Position numbers and translations under genes: made by a program
Shown here: positions 42,664-54,280 of the stretch, one piece after another
How positions within the stretch are numbered: position 1 is the first letter of the stretch
Layout: each line of letters opens with the position of its first letter
The notes under the pieces: generated by a model
What the model saw: only the letters and a program-made list of their open reading frames with translations
The model's database searches: none
What the model was told of the DNA's origin: nothing
Source of the DNA: Valencia hispanica
Taxonomy: Eukaryota > Chordata > Actinopteri > Cyprinodontiformes > Valenciidae
Direction: 5' to 3'
NCBI GenBank assembly: GCA_963556495.2
Contig: OY747723.1
Location: 10,510,501-10,574,500, forward strand
Length of the DNA stretch: 64,000 nucleotides

Positions 42664-42852
42664 CTGTGGCTGCTCCCTCCATCTCCATGTCTGCAGCTGC
42701 TTTCTCCACCTCCATGTCTGTGGCTGCTTCCTCCACCTCCACATTTGTAGTTGCTCCCTCCACCTCCATCTCTGCGGCTGCTTACTCCACCACCACGTCT
42801 GCAGCTGTTCCCTCCACCTCCACATCTGCCGCTGCACCCTCCACCTCCGTGG
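42664..42852 (+). repeat. 27-bp minisatellite, seven copies
   Basis: Unit of type TCTGCAGCTGCTCCCTCCAC plus CTCCATG, encoding S-A-A-A-P-S-T-S-x in the plus frame. It follows the LINE fragment directly and contains no other signal. Confidence 0.9.
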
Positions 42853-42887
42853 GTACTGTTGGAAGGAATTTTATCAATCTAATTTAA

Positions 42888-43857
42888 AGAGTAACTAAAC
42901 CCCAAAACAACTTTTTTTGCCTATTAACTGTATAAATTGGTATTTACCAATGCAATTTTTCAGTTTTTGGGGATTAAAATGTAAACTTAATGTAAACTTG
43001 TTTATTCTGCACGTTTTGGTCTAAAAACGTCTTAGTGCTGCCCCCTTAGGGTTGAACGGTGGCTACTGCATTTGAATTTTGAGATTGGTGGAGAACGGGA
43101 CATCTTTACGTCACAGGCATCGACTTTATCACAGGCATAGTCTGACAGACACGCCCCGTGGGTTTGGGTATAAAACTATCAGACATACCGGCCCCGTGGC
43201 GAGTTTGGAATTGGATTGCGTTTTTCAGGTTACCATTATTATCACATTAGCACTCAGTTAGCATAGCTAACATACTGTTTTGAACATTAGCCTATGTTAT
43301 CATTACCACTCAGAGACTGAACTCCTCCAGTCTCTCTCTGCCTCAGCAGCAGCGGCAGCGCCAGCCTCGGACAGCGCTGACTCAGCGCCCTGAGCCAGCG
43401 GCTCGAATTGATACGGTTCGCAGCCGCTGGGCTCCATAAAGCCTCCCTCTACCTCCGGTGATGATGGAGGAGATCCGCTGGCTCAGAGCGCTGAGTCAGC
43501 GCTGCATGAGGCCGGTGTTCCTACTATCTATGCTACCCCTCAATCCGTGCAGATCGTCAGAACACCGGCACTACTGGTGTTGCTGAGGCAGAGGGAGACA
43601 GGATGGGTTCAGGCTAACGTTCAAAACAGATGAACATCGATCAGATCGATCAGTTGCAAAACTACCACCGTCGCTTTGGTCACTGTCCATGTTTCGGTGT
43701 CAGATTAAGCGAGCTGTCATTGTCCTCCTGAACACACCCCCACATCCCCTCCTCCACTTTTCCTCCACACTTGGCCATACCCTCAGTGCTTCCTGGCACC
43801 GCCCACTTTGTAGAATTTTTCAAATGTTGAGCAGGTTTATGATTTTTCAGTTACACT
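42888..43857. mobile_element. TTAA-flanked non-autonomous DNA transposon with large internal palindrome
   Basis: TTAA lies at 42884-42887 and 43858-43861. Ends are AGAGTAACTAAACC on the left and, reverse-complemented, AGTGTAACTGAAAA on the right (about 11 of 14 match). TTAA target sites are characteristic of piggyBac-type elements. There is no transposase. The middle (about 43273-43630) is an imperfect inverted repeat with a near-perfect 30-bp core. Confidence 0.6.
43273..43630. repeat. Large inverted repeat inside the TTAA element
   Basis: CTGTTTTGAACATTAGCCT (about 43278) pairs with its reverse complement near 43605-43625, and CTCTCTGCCTCAGCA near 43335 pairs with 43575-43590. The core GCGCTGACTCAGCGCCCTGAGCC (about 43373-43400) pairs with 43480-43505 with one mismatch. 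The loop is about 75 bp. Confidence 0.8.
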
Positions 43858-43861
43858 TTAA

Positions 43862-44600
43862 AGCCTCTCTTAAAGGGACAGACACCAATTTAATTTTCTG
43901 ACTCCTAGGCTCTCTCGGGCTCTTGTTTTAACTTCCAGTATGCTCGTTTATTTCTGTAAAAAGGAGCAATAAGAAAAAACAGACAACAGTTACAGGTTTT
44001 AACAGCGAGACGACTGCAGCCGGGCTCAGTTATCCTCAACTGAGCGTCGGACTACAGCAGCACACAGCTTTTATTGAAGCACGGCATGAAACCCCTCCCC
44101 TCATACATCTTGTTCACAGAATAATGGTCAAAGCTTCTTCACATAAGGCAACGCGTGATTTACTACACTCATCTCGATTGATCACTGTTGCTAAGTGTTT
44201 CCTCATGCACTGCAGAATTTAACCCCCTTAAAACTACTTTGTACACTCTGTGAACCTCAGACAAGTCATATATTCAGAAGGAACATAATTTTGAAGGTCA
44301 AATGCCCCCTGAAGCAGATGTTTTTTCCGTTACCCCTGTTAGGCAAGATACTTAGTTTTACAACCAAAATAAGTGTATGCCCTCATGCAACATTTACAGA
44401 ATTTTTATCTCTTCAGTACTCAAGCCACCTTCAACACCTGTGCTGCCTCTGAGAAACAAACTAATGGGTATGGGTGTAGCCTTTATGATCAATGCCCCAC
44501 ACACACTTATCTCTCTTGCTCTTGCTTTCTCTCTCTCACACACACAGACGCACACAGACAGAGGTGATAACAGCATCTTGGAAGTGATGCTCTGCTCCTA
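43862..44600. other. Unassigned sequence left of an LTR-A tail
   Basis: No gene. (CA)n-like stretches at about 44490-44560. It may include diverged LTR-A sequence, but I cannot place a border. Confidence 0.3.
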
Positions 44601-45026
44601 TGATTGTCCTCCATTTATACATTTTTCTAAGATCATTGGTCGTTTGTAGATTGTATGCATTGAATAGATGGGATTGTCGACACATTGAGTTGGCTGTAAG
44701 GTTAATCTGTCGTGTTAATAAACCCTCTTATATTTGAAAGATAAGCTTCCCTGTTTTATTTCAGCGTGTGCATGCAGTTACGGGTCTGAGCTCATCCTTC
44801 AGAGGACACTGAAAGTATGGAAATTCTCCGAAATATAGGAGTGGTGCCCCAATTAATCAATTAAATCATTTAATCTCATCAATAGTTATATTAATATTAA
44901 GTTATTAGTCATAACTATTGATGTTGAATTAGACCAGACATTAAATCACTCACACTCTGTGCCAACTCAACAACAACAGATATTTATTGCCTATCTATTA
45001 TTAAACAATAATGTTTGCTCACAACA
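44600..45026 (+). repeat. LTR-A fragment (copy 5), right end
   Basis: GAATAGATGGGATT (about 44663), TTAATAAACCCTCTTATATT (about 44715), a TTATTTCAG block, TGGTGCCCC (about 44850) and the terminal CTCACAACA (45026) follow the order seen at 7640-8037 and 900-1060. Confidence 0.6.
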
Positions 45027-47116
45027 TATACTTTCTACATCTGCTTGGCATCTCCTGGCAGTTTGTGCAGAGACATCAGGTGGGTTGACCTACAGCTGGG
45101 AGGTCTGATGGAGGAGCACCAGATATCAGGTTGAACATTAGACTGGGGTCACGGGTCAAGCTGAGGTCCAGTGGATGATGGCTCTGTAAATTCAGCAACT
45201 GAATCCTGGTCTGTAAACCAAAAGAAACGCAAAAAAAGCTCTACTGTACTTGAACTATCATGTGTCTTACGGTGCATGCCAGGCCACAAGCCACTGACCT
45301 AACTCTATTCAGATAATTTTTTTTTACTTTGTTGGAGGCAAGATAGGTTTTAAAATGAATGAAATAAATACCTGCTAATCAGTAAACTGTTTCCCAATTG
45401 AAGCTGTGAATCATTAGTCCGCGCATGAACCCTCAGGAACAAGCATTGCACGCTCATGTACTTCGGAGGCGTTGCTTGGGAAGGGAGCCTGAAGACAGGG
45501 GCTTGGACTTTTTTTTTCAAAACACAGCTTGCTGAACAGCTTTTCCAAGATCTCATATCCCCCCATTAAAGTTGTTTGTTGTGTAATTTTTCTAACCTGG
45601 AAAAAACATGGGGCAAATATTTAATAATTAAATGCGCACGATTAATATGGTAATAATACCCATGATGAGTGGATGTAACATTCTCACCAGGACTATAGGT
45701 ACACTTTGCCCAAATAACCAGAGAACATTGAAGAATCTCCTTTACTTGTATTTTCTGGTTGCTGTGTCATCCTAACACTTCATGTTCTGTTTGACTTGCA
45801 TCTTTAAAACTCATTAAAGAACTCTTCAAGTAAAAATAAAAAAAATATATGAGACAACAACCAATGATAGTATATATTTTTTATTTCCAAAAGTGACTAA
45901 AGTTTCTCCTGTCTAAAGCAAAACATTAGGCATTCAACTGTAAAATTGTTTCAAAATATCTACAACTTTCATTCAATTTGAAAACTCTTCTTAATATTTA
46001 ACCATGGGTTAACAGAAGAATACATTTACAGTTCATTCCCGGTTTGGCAAATAGCTAATTCTGTATTTTCTCGATCCAGATTTACTGTTCTGAATGATAG
46101 CTGTCTTTCTTCTCGGTGTATCATTCCCAGATTTTTTTGATATGATACTTTAATAGCATTGATACCTGAGCAAATACAAAAAGCAATTTCGAAATTATGT
46201 TTGCATTTATTAAAGGTCTCATTCACTGAGAAACCGTTTACAACTTTCTCTCTTTGAAATACAATCCTTCACTCTGAGTAGGATATGTGTGCTGCACGTG
46301 AAGCTATTGTCCCACCCCCGTAGCCGGTATTGGCCACAGAAAGGAAATAGATGGTAAAATGAGCGAGTGAGGAAAAGCTGTGGTATCTATGTAGATGTGT
46401 ATTCTGGCCACGGCCACCTTGGTTGCGATTACCAATGGGATGGGTGGGGCCAGAAAGAGGAGAGCACATCTCGGCTGGTAGAAGCTAACCATTAGTGACT
46501 CCACAACATGGCAAAACATGGTCGGGGTTGCGTTTTTTGTGGACATAGACATCAGCGTTGCATTTTTGTTTTGGAACACCACCAGTGAAGTAAGCAACGT
46601 TAGTTATCTGTTCGGGCAGCATAAGAGTTGCATTGCTGTTAGCCAATGAGAGGCGAGATGTTTGCATATCATGAATATTAATGAGTGAGACTTATAGTCC
46701 TAATGTTTCCTTCCACACACTCCTCTAACAAACTGCACCCTCTTGAAACATGAGTGACAGAGCATTTTTTCCACAGAAAACGACTCAAGGCATTCATTAA
46801 AACTAGAGACCACAGCAAGTTTATTGAAAAGACAAGTGAATGAGACCTTTAGGAAAATATGATGACCGCTGACCACCCAACGTAACTCTGTGTTAAAAAA
46901 ATAACGCACCCCCCCAATAACTGAGCCAAGTCAGGTCTGCAAAGGTTTAGATGTAGTTTTTTTTTTTTTGCAACCTCTTGAATGAGTCGTTGATGAGCTC
47001 TTGCACTAATTTTGGATTGGCCTGCACCTCCTGTGAAGGTTAACCACTATTCCATGTTTTGTCCATTTGTGCATAATGACTCACAATGGTTCACTGAGAA
47101 CTCAGAAATGGCTTAC
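45027..47116. other. About 2 kb without a recognised gene
   Basis: A possible minus-strand exon starts at about 45212 after TTTTGGTTTACAG and stays open for about 20 codons in one frame and about 45 in another, but the protein is not recognised. The rest is AT-rich, or (46260-46700) GC-mixed sequence resembling an unidentified interspersed repeat. Confidence 0.3.
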
Positions 47117-48018
47117 TACCGTAATTTCCGGACTATTAAGCCGCATGTAATTGCCTGAATATAAGCAGCACCAGCAAAATTTAAAAAGAAAATAAACTTT
47201 ATACATATATAGGAAAAAAACATGCGTCTCATTAACAGACATTTTATTTGAAAAGTGCTAAAAGTCAGAAGTAGATAACAACATGAGGATGGGGGGGGGG
47301 GGGGGGGGGGAGTGGCTCTGGCGGAGGTCTGAGTGCTTTTCTAGTTTTCTAGATTTTCTAGTTTGCTTTTCTAGTGTTTTTCAAACTCTGCCTTAAAATT
47401 GGCAGTGCGGCACCAACACAACACGACAGTAACATGTCTGGCTCAAAAATAAAATGCTGTACCAACACAACAGTAACATGTCTGGTTCATAAATAAAACG
47501 CTGTACCAACACGATGGTAACATGCCTGGTTATAAAATAAAACATACTTTACCCTACCAGAAAAGTCATTGGTTGCTATCTTCCTCTTCCTCACTAAAGC
47601 CACTGAAGTCGCCTTGTTCAGTGTCTATATGTCTTAAATCTTCGGAAAGCGTTTGTCGTCTTTTTACACTGACTCAGTTCCTCCCGCTGTCTCCTCCTCC
47701 GTCTCACCAGCAATTTATGGCTCTCAAGCTTACGTGCAGTAGTTATTTCCTTCTTTGACAGCCAGCTTGATTGCTTTTAATGTAAAAGCTACATTTCTTC
47801 TTGTGTTTTCCATGAGTGTGTGCATGAAAACTACCGGTAGTGTCTTAGGCGCATTATTTTTCCCCACATGCCTCTCCTACTTTTGCGCTTCCTGCTATAG
47901 TGCCCCCTGGAGGCCGTTAGCCAGTAAAAAAAACAATAAATTAGCCGCATCGTTCTATAGGACGCAGAGTCCAAAGCGTGTGAAAACAGTTTTGGCTTAT
48001 TGTCCGAAAATTAGGGTA
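47117..48018. mobile_element. Non-autonomous DNA element with TACCGTAATTTCCGGAC ends
   Basis: The left end TACCGTAATTTCCGGACTAT and the right end, reverse-complemented TACCCTAATTTTCGGACAAT, form terminal inverted repeats of about 25 bp with AAGCCGC next to the left one and AGCCGC inside the right. This family is widespread in vertebrates. There is no transposase. A run of 20 G lies at 47291-47310. No clear target duplication. Confidence 0.65.
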
Positions 48019-48319
48019 ATCCTACCCAGGCTGAAAGATGCGAAAGACTTTGCTCCTCATTTGTTCTCAGCTTTCTTTATCTTGGGGTTATTTATTGCTG
48101 TATGTGGTCTTTTAGCCTACCCCATAAACATCACTTTTCATTTTTTGTCGCATCTCTGTTTAATGCTAAAATTTGTTTGATCTGAAACATGGAACAAATA
48201 TGCAAAATAAGTAAAAGTCTATGAAAAGTTAAATGCCTTATCACAGCACCGTACATACAGTAGCTGAAGAAATGTCCTTTTATGTGTGCTCCCTACAATT
48301 TACTCCTTCTCTACCTTCA

Positions 48320-50713
48320 CTAAAACACACTGCTGGCTGTGTCATAGTCCTTGCTGATATGGGATCTACTGGGCAAGGACTTTAGGTACTCCATATGCCT
48401 CCTGGCATCATCCTGGTTGTGTTTGATATAATAAACAATGTAAGCTGTTACCATGAAGAACCAGCAGAACATTGCTACAAACATGGCTACGTCTGTTGTT
48501 TTGTGGTGGAAGTTGCAAAAGTTGATCCCTGAGTCCAAGACCTGGATCACCGGCTGTCCCACATACTCCTCTTGCACGGATGTGTGGCAACTGACCTCAT
48601 TGACTGTCTCTGGATCCAGCCTCATTTCCCTTAAAACTTCCTGGAGGGAGCACTCACAGTGCCAGGGGTTGTTGGAAAGTCGGATTCGAGCATGCAGTTT
48701 GGCAAAGGTTCCCCTTGGGAGACTGATGAGCTGGTTGTTTGAAAGATCCAAGGTCAGCAGGCTTTCCAAAACTCCCTGGAATGAACCATCTTCCACGCTC
48801 TCAAGCAAGTTGTGGGATAAATCTAGCTCCCTTAGGTGCTGGAGGTCTGTGAACGCCTCTTTTGGGAGATGCCTGATTCGGTTTGATGATAGCAAGAGAA
48901 CAACTGTGTCCTTCGGTAAGTCGGTCGGGATGCTATCCAGACTGCGCGAGGTGCACTGCACCACCATGCCACTCCTGTCTGAGCAGTGGCAGATCTTCGG
49001 GCAAGCCTTCACTGTAGCAAGGGAAAGAAGCAACAAAGTTCCTGTAAAGAAATAACAATTGTGGGAAGAATATTGTATGCAGGTTCTGTGCCTTTGAGAA
49101 GCCCCCATTAGCTGTAAAGTCAAAGATCCAAAAATTCCTTTTGAGATTCACCCAGACATTCTTTCTCATCATTTACCAAACCCTGATCCAGCTTTAGAGA
49201 GGGTACAAGCCCAAATGTTTGCATACTCTTTAAACGAAAAGTCAAAGAGCAATCTGGCCAACGATTGTCCCTGAGAATAGAATGGAAAATATTTTGACAG
49301 GATGAGCCATGGTTGTAATTTCAGGGTTGGTTTCCACCGACTGGAAGAAACCTGAAAATCATAGAGACAAAAAGGGCAACAATAAATTTGTGATTTATTT
49401 TTCTTGTTGAGCAGAATTCCTATCATATTGTCTTTTTTCCAGAGGGGGGAGAGGTCAGTAAAGTTCAGCATTATCATAATAATACCATGTCTCTGGATGA
49501 TAGCTCCAATTTCATCAAGAGAAAATCACATCCCATGAAATAAGGTGTGGGCTCATCAATATGCAGCATATGAACATTGGAAACAGTGATTTGTGTTGGG
49601 ATGAAAAACTGTGAGTAATCTATGAGATTAACCAGGTTGTTTGTGACCAGTGAAGGTCAGGGAGCAAAGGAAATCACTGCAGAATGCATTTCATTTGTGA
49701 GCGTGAAGAGCAGATTTGATGGAGATGAAGGATCTCAAACAAAATGATTTAATGGCAAGAATGACGAGAATATAAATGAGGTAAATGATTGAAAACAAGC
49801 TGTACCAGGCAAAACATACAGTGCCTCACAAAAGTATTCACATCCCTTCAGCCAGTGGATTATGTTGTTATGGGTCATATTGGTAGTTGCCCTGGACAGC
49901 AATAAAAATGGGGGAGGGTAAAAATATATCTGTGTGTTGCGCCTTTCTATAGCTTTTATGTGTATGTTGACAAAGTGGAGTTTGTTCCCCCTGCTTGCCA
50001 CTGGAATATGCCATTTAAATGTTTTGTAAGGCACTGTGCTGCAATTTTTCCTTTCCCACGATGTAGATGATTTTCTGCTTTTTTACTGGTTCAGAAGGAA
50101 GAGCATAGAGTTTACCACTATAAATTATGAAGCAAATCTGAACACTTAAGCATTCAACACTTAAGACTTTTATTTGTAAAAGGAAGTTATATTTCTTTCC
50201 ACTTCTTTTTACAAATAAAAGTCTTAAGTGTTGAATGCTTTTCTTATTTGGCACCTTTACTCTTGCTAAATAAAATCCAGTGCAACTAAGTGCTTTTGAA
50301 AGTGTTCTAATTAGTAAACAGGTTTATAAGTTAATGTAGAAGGGTTGTGAGAACCTATGCAAGCCACTGTGAAGATCTCAGAATATTATAGAGATAATTA
50401 ATTAAATTAGTTTAAAATAAAGCCACTTTAGCTGAAAACAAAAAGGCAATTTTTAAATTTTACCTCTTTTAAAATAAAAAAGCTCAACATTTAAATATTT
50501 TATATAAATATATGAATAAACCTAGCTGTTTCACAGTAAAATTAGGTTTTAATTAGGACACTAATACAATTTAAAAAAAAGGTTGTTAAAGTCAGAAAAA
50601 TAACGCTAATATAAATAAAGCTGATTGGTTAATACAGAATATAAAAATGCTTAAATCCAGCAGCTCTGTAAAGTGATTAGGAGCCTACCTGATAGCTCTG
50701 AATCTGCGTGCAT
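48320..50713 (-). CDS. lrrc3: LRRC3-family leucine-rich repeat membrane protein, two coding exons
   Basis: Proposed exons 50713-50689 and 49041-48320. Intron 49042-50688 has GTAGGC and TTTCTTTACAG borders and closes in frame, giving 248 residues, close to mammalian LRRC3 proteins. The short first exon (ATG at 50713) plus GTLLLLSLATVKA form a signal peptide. Then come an LRRNT cysteine cap (CPKICHC), three leucine-rich repeats with LDLSNNQL-type cores, an LRRCT cap starting NNPWHCECSL, one membrane helix (about 48420-48480) and the conserved tail DARRHMEYLKSLPS. The CHTSVQEEYVGQPVIQVLDSG region resembles LRRC3 more than LRRC3B. The paralogue (lrrc3 or lrrc3c) is not certain. All coding parts are intact. 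The alternative start inside the intron (49123) is less likely because it would read through the splice acceptor. Confidence 0.85.
49819..50036. mobile_element. Short Tc1-type MITE in the LRRC3-family intron
   Basis: Ends CAGTGCCTCACAAAAGTATT and, reverse-complemented at the right, CAGTGCCTTACAAAAC. TA precedes the left end and TG follows the right. About 218 bp, no coding. Confidence 0.7.
50148..50240. repeat. Perfect 34-bp inverted repeat, 25-bp loop
   Basis: AAGCATTCAACACTTAAGAC (start of left arm, 50148-50181) is perfectly complementary to 50207-50240. It lies in the intron of the LRRC3-family gene and would form a stable hairpin in the transcript. Confidence 0.95.
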
Positions 50714-51560
50714 TCCCAAAAGTGTATCCCGTCTTTGTTACTGGACAGGCAGCAGTCTGCTCTCTGAGCTATGCACCAGTCACTGTCCTCTGCAAGAGCT
50801 GCAGCCTCTCTGGAAGGCAGCAGCGGTTTGACTTCCTCAGCAGCTTTGCAGTAGAGGGGTGTCTCTGGGTGGCAACATCTTAGGAATGTGCGTGTGCGTG
50901 TAAGTATGTGTGTGTTGATGCACAGAGGAGTCTCAACTCTGCCTTTTTGCAGGTTAAAACCCTGCATCTCAGTGTTGACTTTGACAGGAGAAGAAAGTGA
51001 CAACAGAGGCAAGATTTTCAGGCAACCTCTTCATTTTACTATGGACCCTTCAATAAGACAAAAAAAATCAAACACTGAAGTGTCCATTTTAAGTTTGTTA
51101 TATTTCTTCAAGTTGAACACATTTATTTATAGAGGATAAAACCTACCCTTGTAGTGCTGAAACACGGATTTGTTATTACTGTAAAAGGACTTTATTGTGT
51201 TATTGATTGACTAATTGTGTAAACAATTTTAATATCCTAAGCAACGATTAATTGGGAGTTCATTTTATTTAACTAATCAGAAGTCAGTTGTAAAGAAATA
51301 AGCAATGTAATATTTCAAAGAAAAGGAACTATTGGTTTTTGAACGTTAATGGTTTGGAACTGAAGTTTTTGGAATATTTTTACCATCTTAGACTGTTTTC
51401 CAGTGAAAGCAGAACAACACAGCATTAATCTCACTGTAAACGATCATTTTTGAAACCTGATCCCAAAGTGCAGAAATATAAAATCGCCAGTTTAGTTGTC
51501 TCCATTTTTACGAGCTCTCTTGCATACGTCTGAAACAGATGACATCACCCACTATGTCAA
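50714..51560. other. Upstream region of the LRRC3-family gene
   Basis: The 5' untranslated exon probably extends to about 51000, because the sequence is more GC-rich than the flanks up to there. No promoter element can be named with confidence. Confidence 0.3.
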
Positions 51561-51569
51561 GCCATTATA

Positions 51570-51816
51570 ACATTTAATCAATGACCACTCCTATCCATAA
51601 TTCCTATTTTAGATAGCAATAATATAATTTATCCTAGTACAAATACATTCTTCCTCGTCAAAATTGAAATTAAAGATATCAACAACTGTATTGTTACTAG
51701 CAGAAATTATATTTTAGGATATTCACAATTACAATTGTACTAGTTTTAGGTTGAGATATATAAATTCTTAAAAAGTTAAGGTAGCAATTTTAACATTCAA
51801 TAGGTAAACTGGATAT
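51570..51816. repeat. Degenerate AT-rich tandem repeat (left of LTR-A copy 6)
   Basis: Repeats of ATTTTAGATAG, TACTAGTACAAA and TACATTCTTCCT types occur here and again at about 53998-54270, so LTR-A copy 6 sits inside one repeat block. Confidence 0.5.
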
Positions 51817-53997
51817 TGTTGGGGACACACAGCCATTGGGTGGCGCTATCCCACATTCTAGCTCTGACAGGAGGAGAAGAAGACCAGAGGTTATATAAGG
51901 CACCGCCACAGATTTTCAAACCCTCTCCAGTTCTGGCTTTCAGCCAAACAGCGCCAGGAGAGATCCAATCCTTCCTTCGCTGGCGAGGGAAAAGACGCGA
52001 GTTCTGAGAGGAACTCACTCCAACGACGACAATACTGCTGATCAATCAGGTGAATCAAACCCAGTGTTTTGAGATAAACCCCACTGTTCCGCCCTGAGCC
52101 CTGCTTTCTGAACAGATGCTTCCGTATGAAGCGAGCCGCTAACAGCTACTGAATGCCACAGAACTGGGTCGAGACTAGAGCGTTACCGCCCCGCGACAAA
52201 GCCTGGGACAACGCTATCTTGAACCTGCAGAGAAGGTACTGTGTCGGTGAACTGAGGTGCAGCTGATTGCTGTTTAGCAAGCCGAAGAGGACGACACGAC
52301 GTTCCGAGCTAATGCTACCCGCGATTCAACAGCTATATTCCTCCCACTGCTAACGGACCACAGCTGTGGCTAGCCTGCGGGCTAACGTTGTTTTGGCTTC
52401 GCCCATCATCCACGGAGCAACCTGGAGAACTTTAACCGTTCAATAAGGTCTGTCTGGGCAGAGGCGAGATTAGGTTAGTTTAAACAAGAATTAAGGGTTG
52501 TTTATTTTCTCTGTGATTTGTTACTTTGTGTAAGATTTCATTTATTGTTCGGGTACAAACAGGGCGATCGACCTGGAGGTTTAAACAGTGATTCTCGAGG
52601 TTTCCGATGGAAAATCGTTTTATATCCTGCAACCTGAGCTACTCAATCCGACAGTTTTTCTTGGTTTGATGTTTAATAAATGAACCAGAGCAACTTTAAG
52701 CAGCGCCACGTGAGTTAGCTGTAAGCTACATGCTCTAGTGAACCACGTGGGCCCGCCATTGACGGCATTTCATTCATAAACAATAAAGACTGCCGTTAAT
52801 GCTATTCAAAATAGAGATCGACTTTAAAACGGATAGTTTAAACACTAAACTAATCTTTTAAGTCATCTTTGAGACCGCCTTCTTGGTAAGTCAAAATACA
52901 AAATTAGATCGACATAATTGGTACTGCCGTTAACGTCAACATAAAGTCTAAATATTAAATTAGATCAATCACTGCGGTGACCGATCCATTAAATAGAATT
53001 AATTATCTAAAGGTTATTGATTTCTAATTCAGCAAATGGTTTAATGAAACATTGCTTCTTTCAAACAATGTTTTTCTTCACTTCTGCTTTGCATTGTGAA
53101 TTGGTGGTTTGAAAACAAACCAGAATCTGCTGATTAGTCTTAAACTAATCGCAATTAGTTTAGAACTAACTTAGCTTTATTCCCAACACTGTTCAATACA
53201 AGCCTTGGTCTTTGAGCAAACATATTCATTCTGAACTGTGACATCATTATCAATTTATTGTTTGTTTCTATTTTTTTGCATTTTTATCACTTTTACTGTT
53301 TTACTTCGGAGTGTGAGTTTTATTATCGTTATTCTTTTCTTAGTAGTTTAGATGTGTTTTACTAGTTTGGTGAGTTTTTTGATTAAAGTATGTTAACTGA
53401 AAGTGAATTCTTGTTGTAATAAACTCTTGTATTTCGGAAAACTGTTGTTGTTATTTCACCCACATGTGTAGTAACTTGCTGTTCAGGTACGCCAAGAACT
53501 TATTCCTTCATATACTGTTTAATTACCTCAGCCTTATCAGGCAGGTAAGCATAAACATAAACTGAACAATTTGGCTATTGATATTCCTGGAATCCACCAG
53601 GTGGAAAATCTCTCTCTCACTCACTCACTCACTCACTCACACACACGCACACACACACACACACGTCGGCAGAGTCGGTGAAAGGTTAACTCCATTGTTC
53701 TTTAGTCTGTTGGTAAAGCAGAGGCCTTCCACATGGACGCTTCACACCATGTGCTCTGTCCACTATAGCCAGAGCTACGTTTTATGGCCCTTTATCTCCT
53801 CACATGTGCTGCCTTATCAGGCAGGTAAACATAAACTGAGACTGAACAATTTGGCTAGATATGTATTCCTGGAATCCATCAGGATGGTGCCCCAAACTTG
53901 GTAATTTTTACATAAAATCATTAATCTTATTAATTATTGCCCTAGGCAATTATTCATATTCATTCATAGCCACTTTCTTCCCATCTGTGGCACAACA
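51817..53997 (+). repeat. LTR-A copy 6, mosaic solo LTR
   Basis: Starts TGTTGGGGAC and ends GGCACAACA, about 2.2 kb. The block TATCAGGCAGGTAA-CATAAAC ... TGGAATCCA occurs twice (about 53536-53590 and 53816-53880). Between them lies a segment matching 590-760 of copy 1, headed by (CACT)n and (CA)n microsatellites (53617-53665). So the right part looks like a second LTR subtype joined to the first. No matching target duplication was found. Confidence 0.65.
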
Positions 53998-54280
53998 CTC
54001 CTATTCACAAATACATTCTTCCTATCGTGGATAGGAGAAATTTAATTCTTACTAGGAGAATTCTAATTTCAGATAGCTAAAATTCAATTGTTACTAGTAC
54101 AAACTCTCATTTTAGATAGGAAAAATTTAAATACTATTCTAGCTATCTGTAATTTAATTTCGGATATCCAAAAATACATTTTAACCAGTACTATTTCCAT
54201 TTTAGATAGACAGAACTGTAATCTTCCTAGGAACAATTAGGTTGTTGCTATCTGTATCTTAATTGTTGAGGTCAATAGTT
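53998..54280. repeat. Degenerate AT-rich tandem repeat (right of LTR-A copy 6)
   Basis: Same modules as 51570-51816: AATACATTCTTCCTA, TTACTAGTACAAA, ATTTTAGATAG, in degenerate tandem. Confidence 0.5.

Noticed and set aside
45030..45225. Possible minus-strand terminal exon after TTTTGGTTTACAG
   Set aside because: Two frames are possible, neither is recognised, and no partner exon or poly(A) signal was found.
48453..49055. Plus-strand frame of 200 codons opposite the LRRC3-family gene
   Set aside because: Antisense shadow of a well-supported exon.
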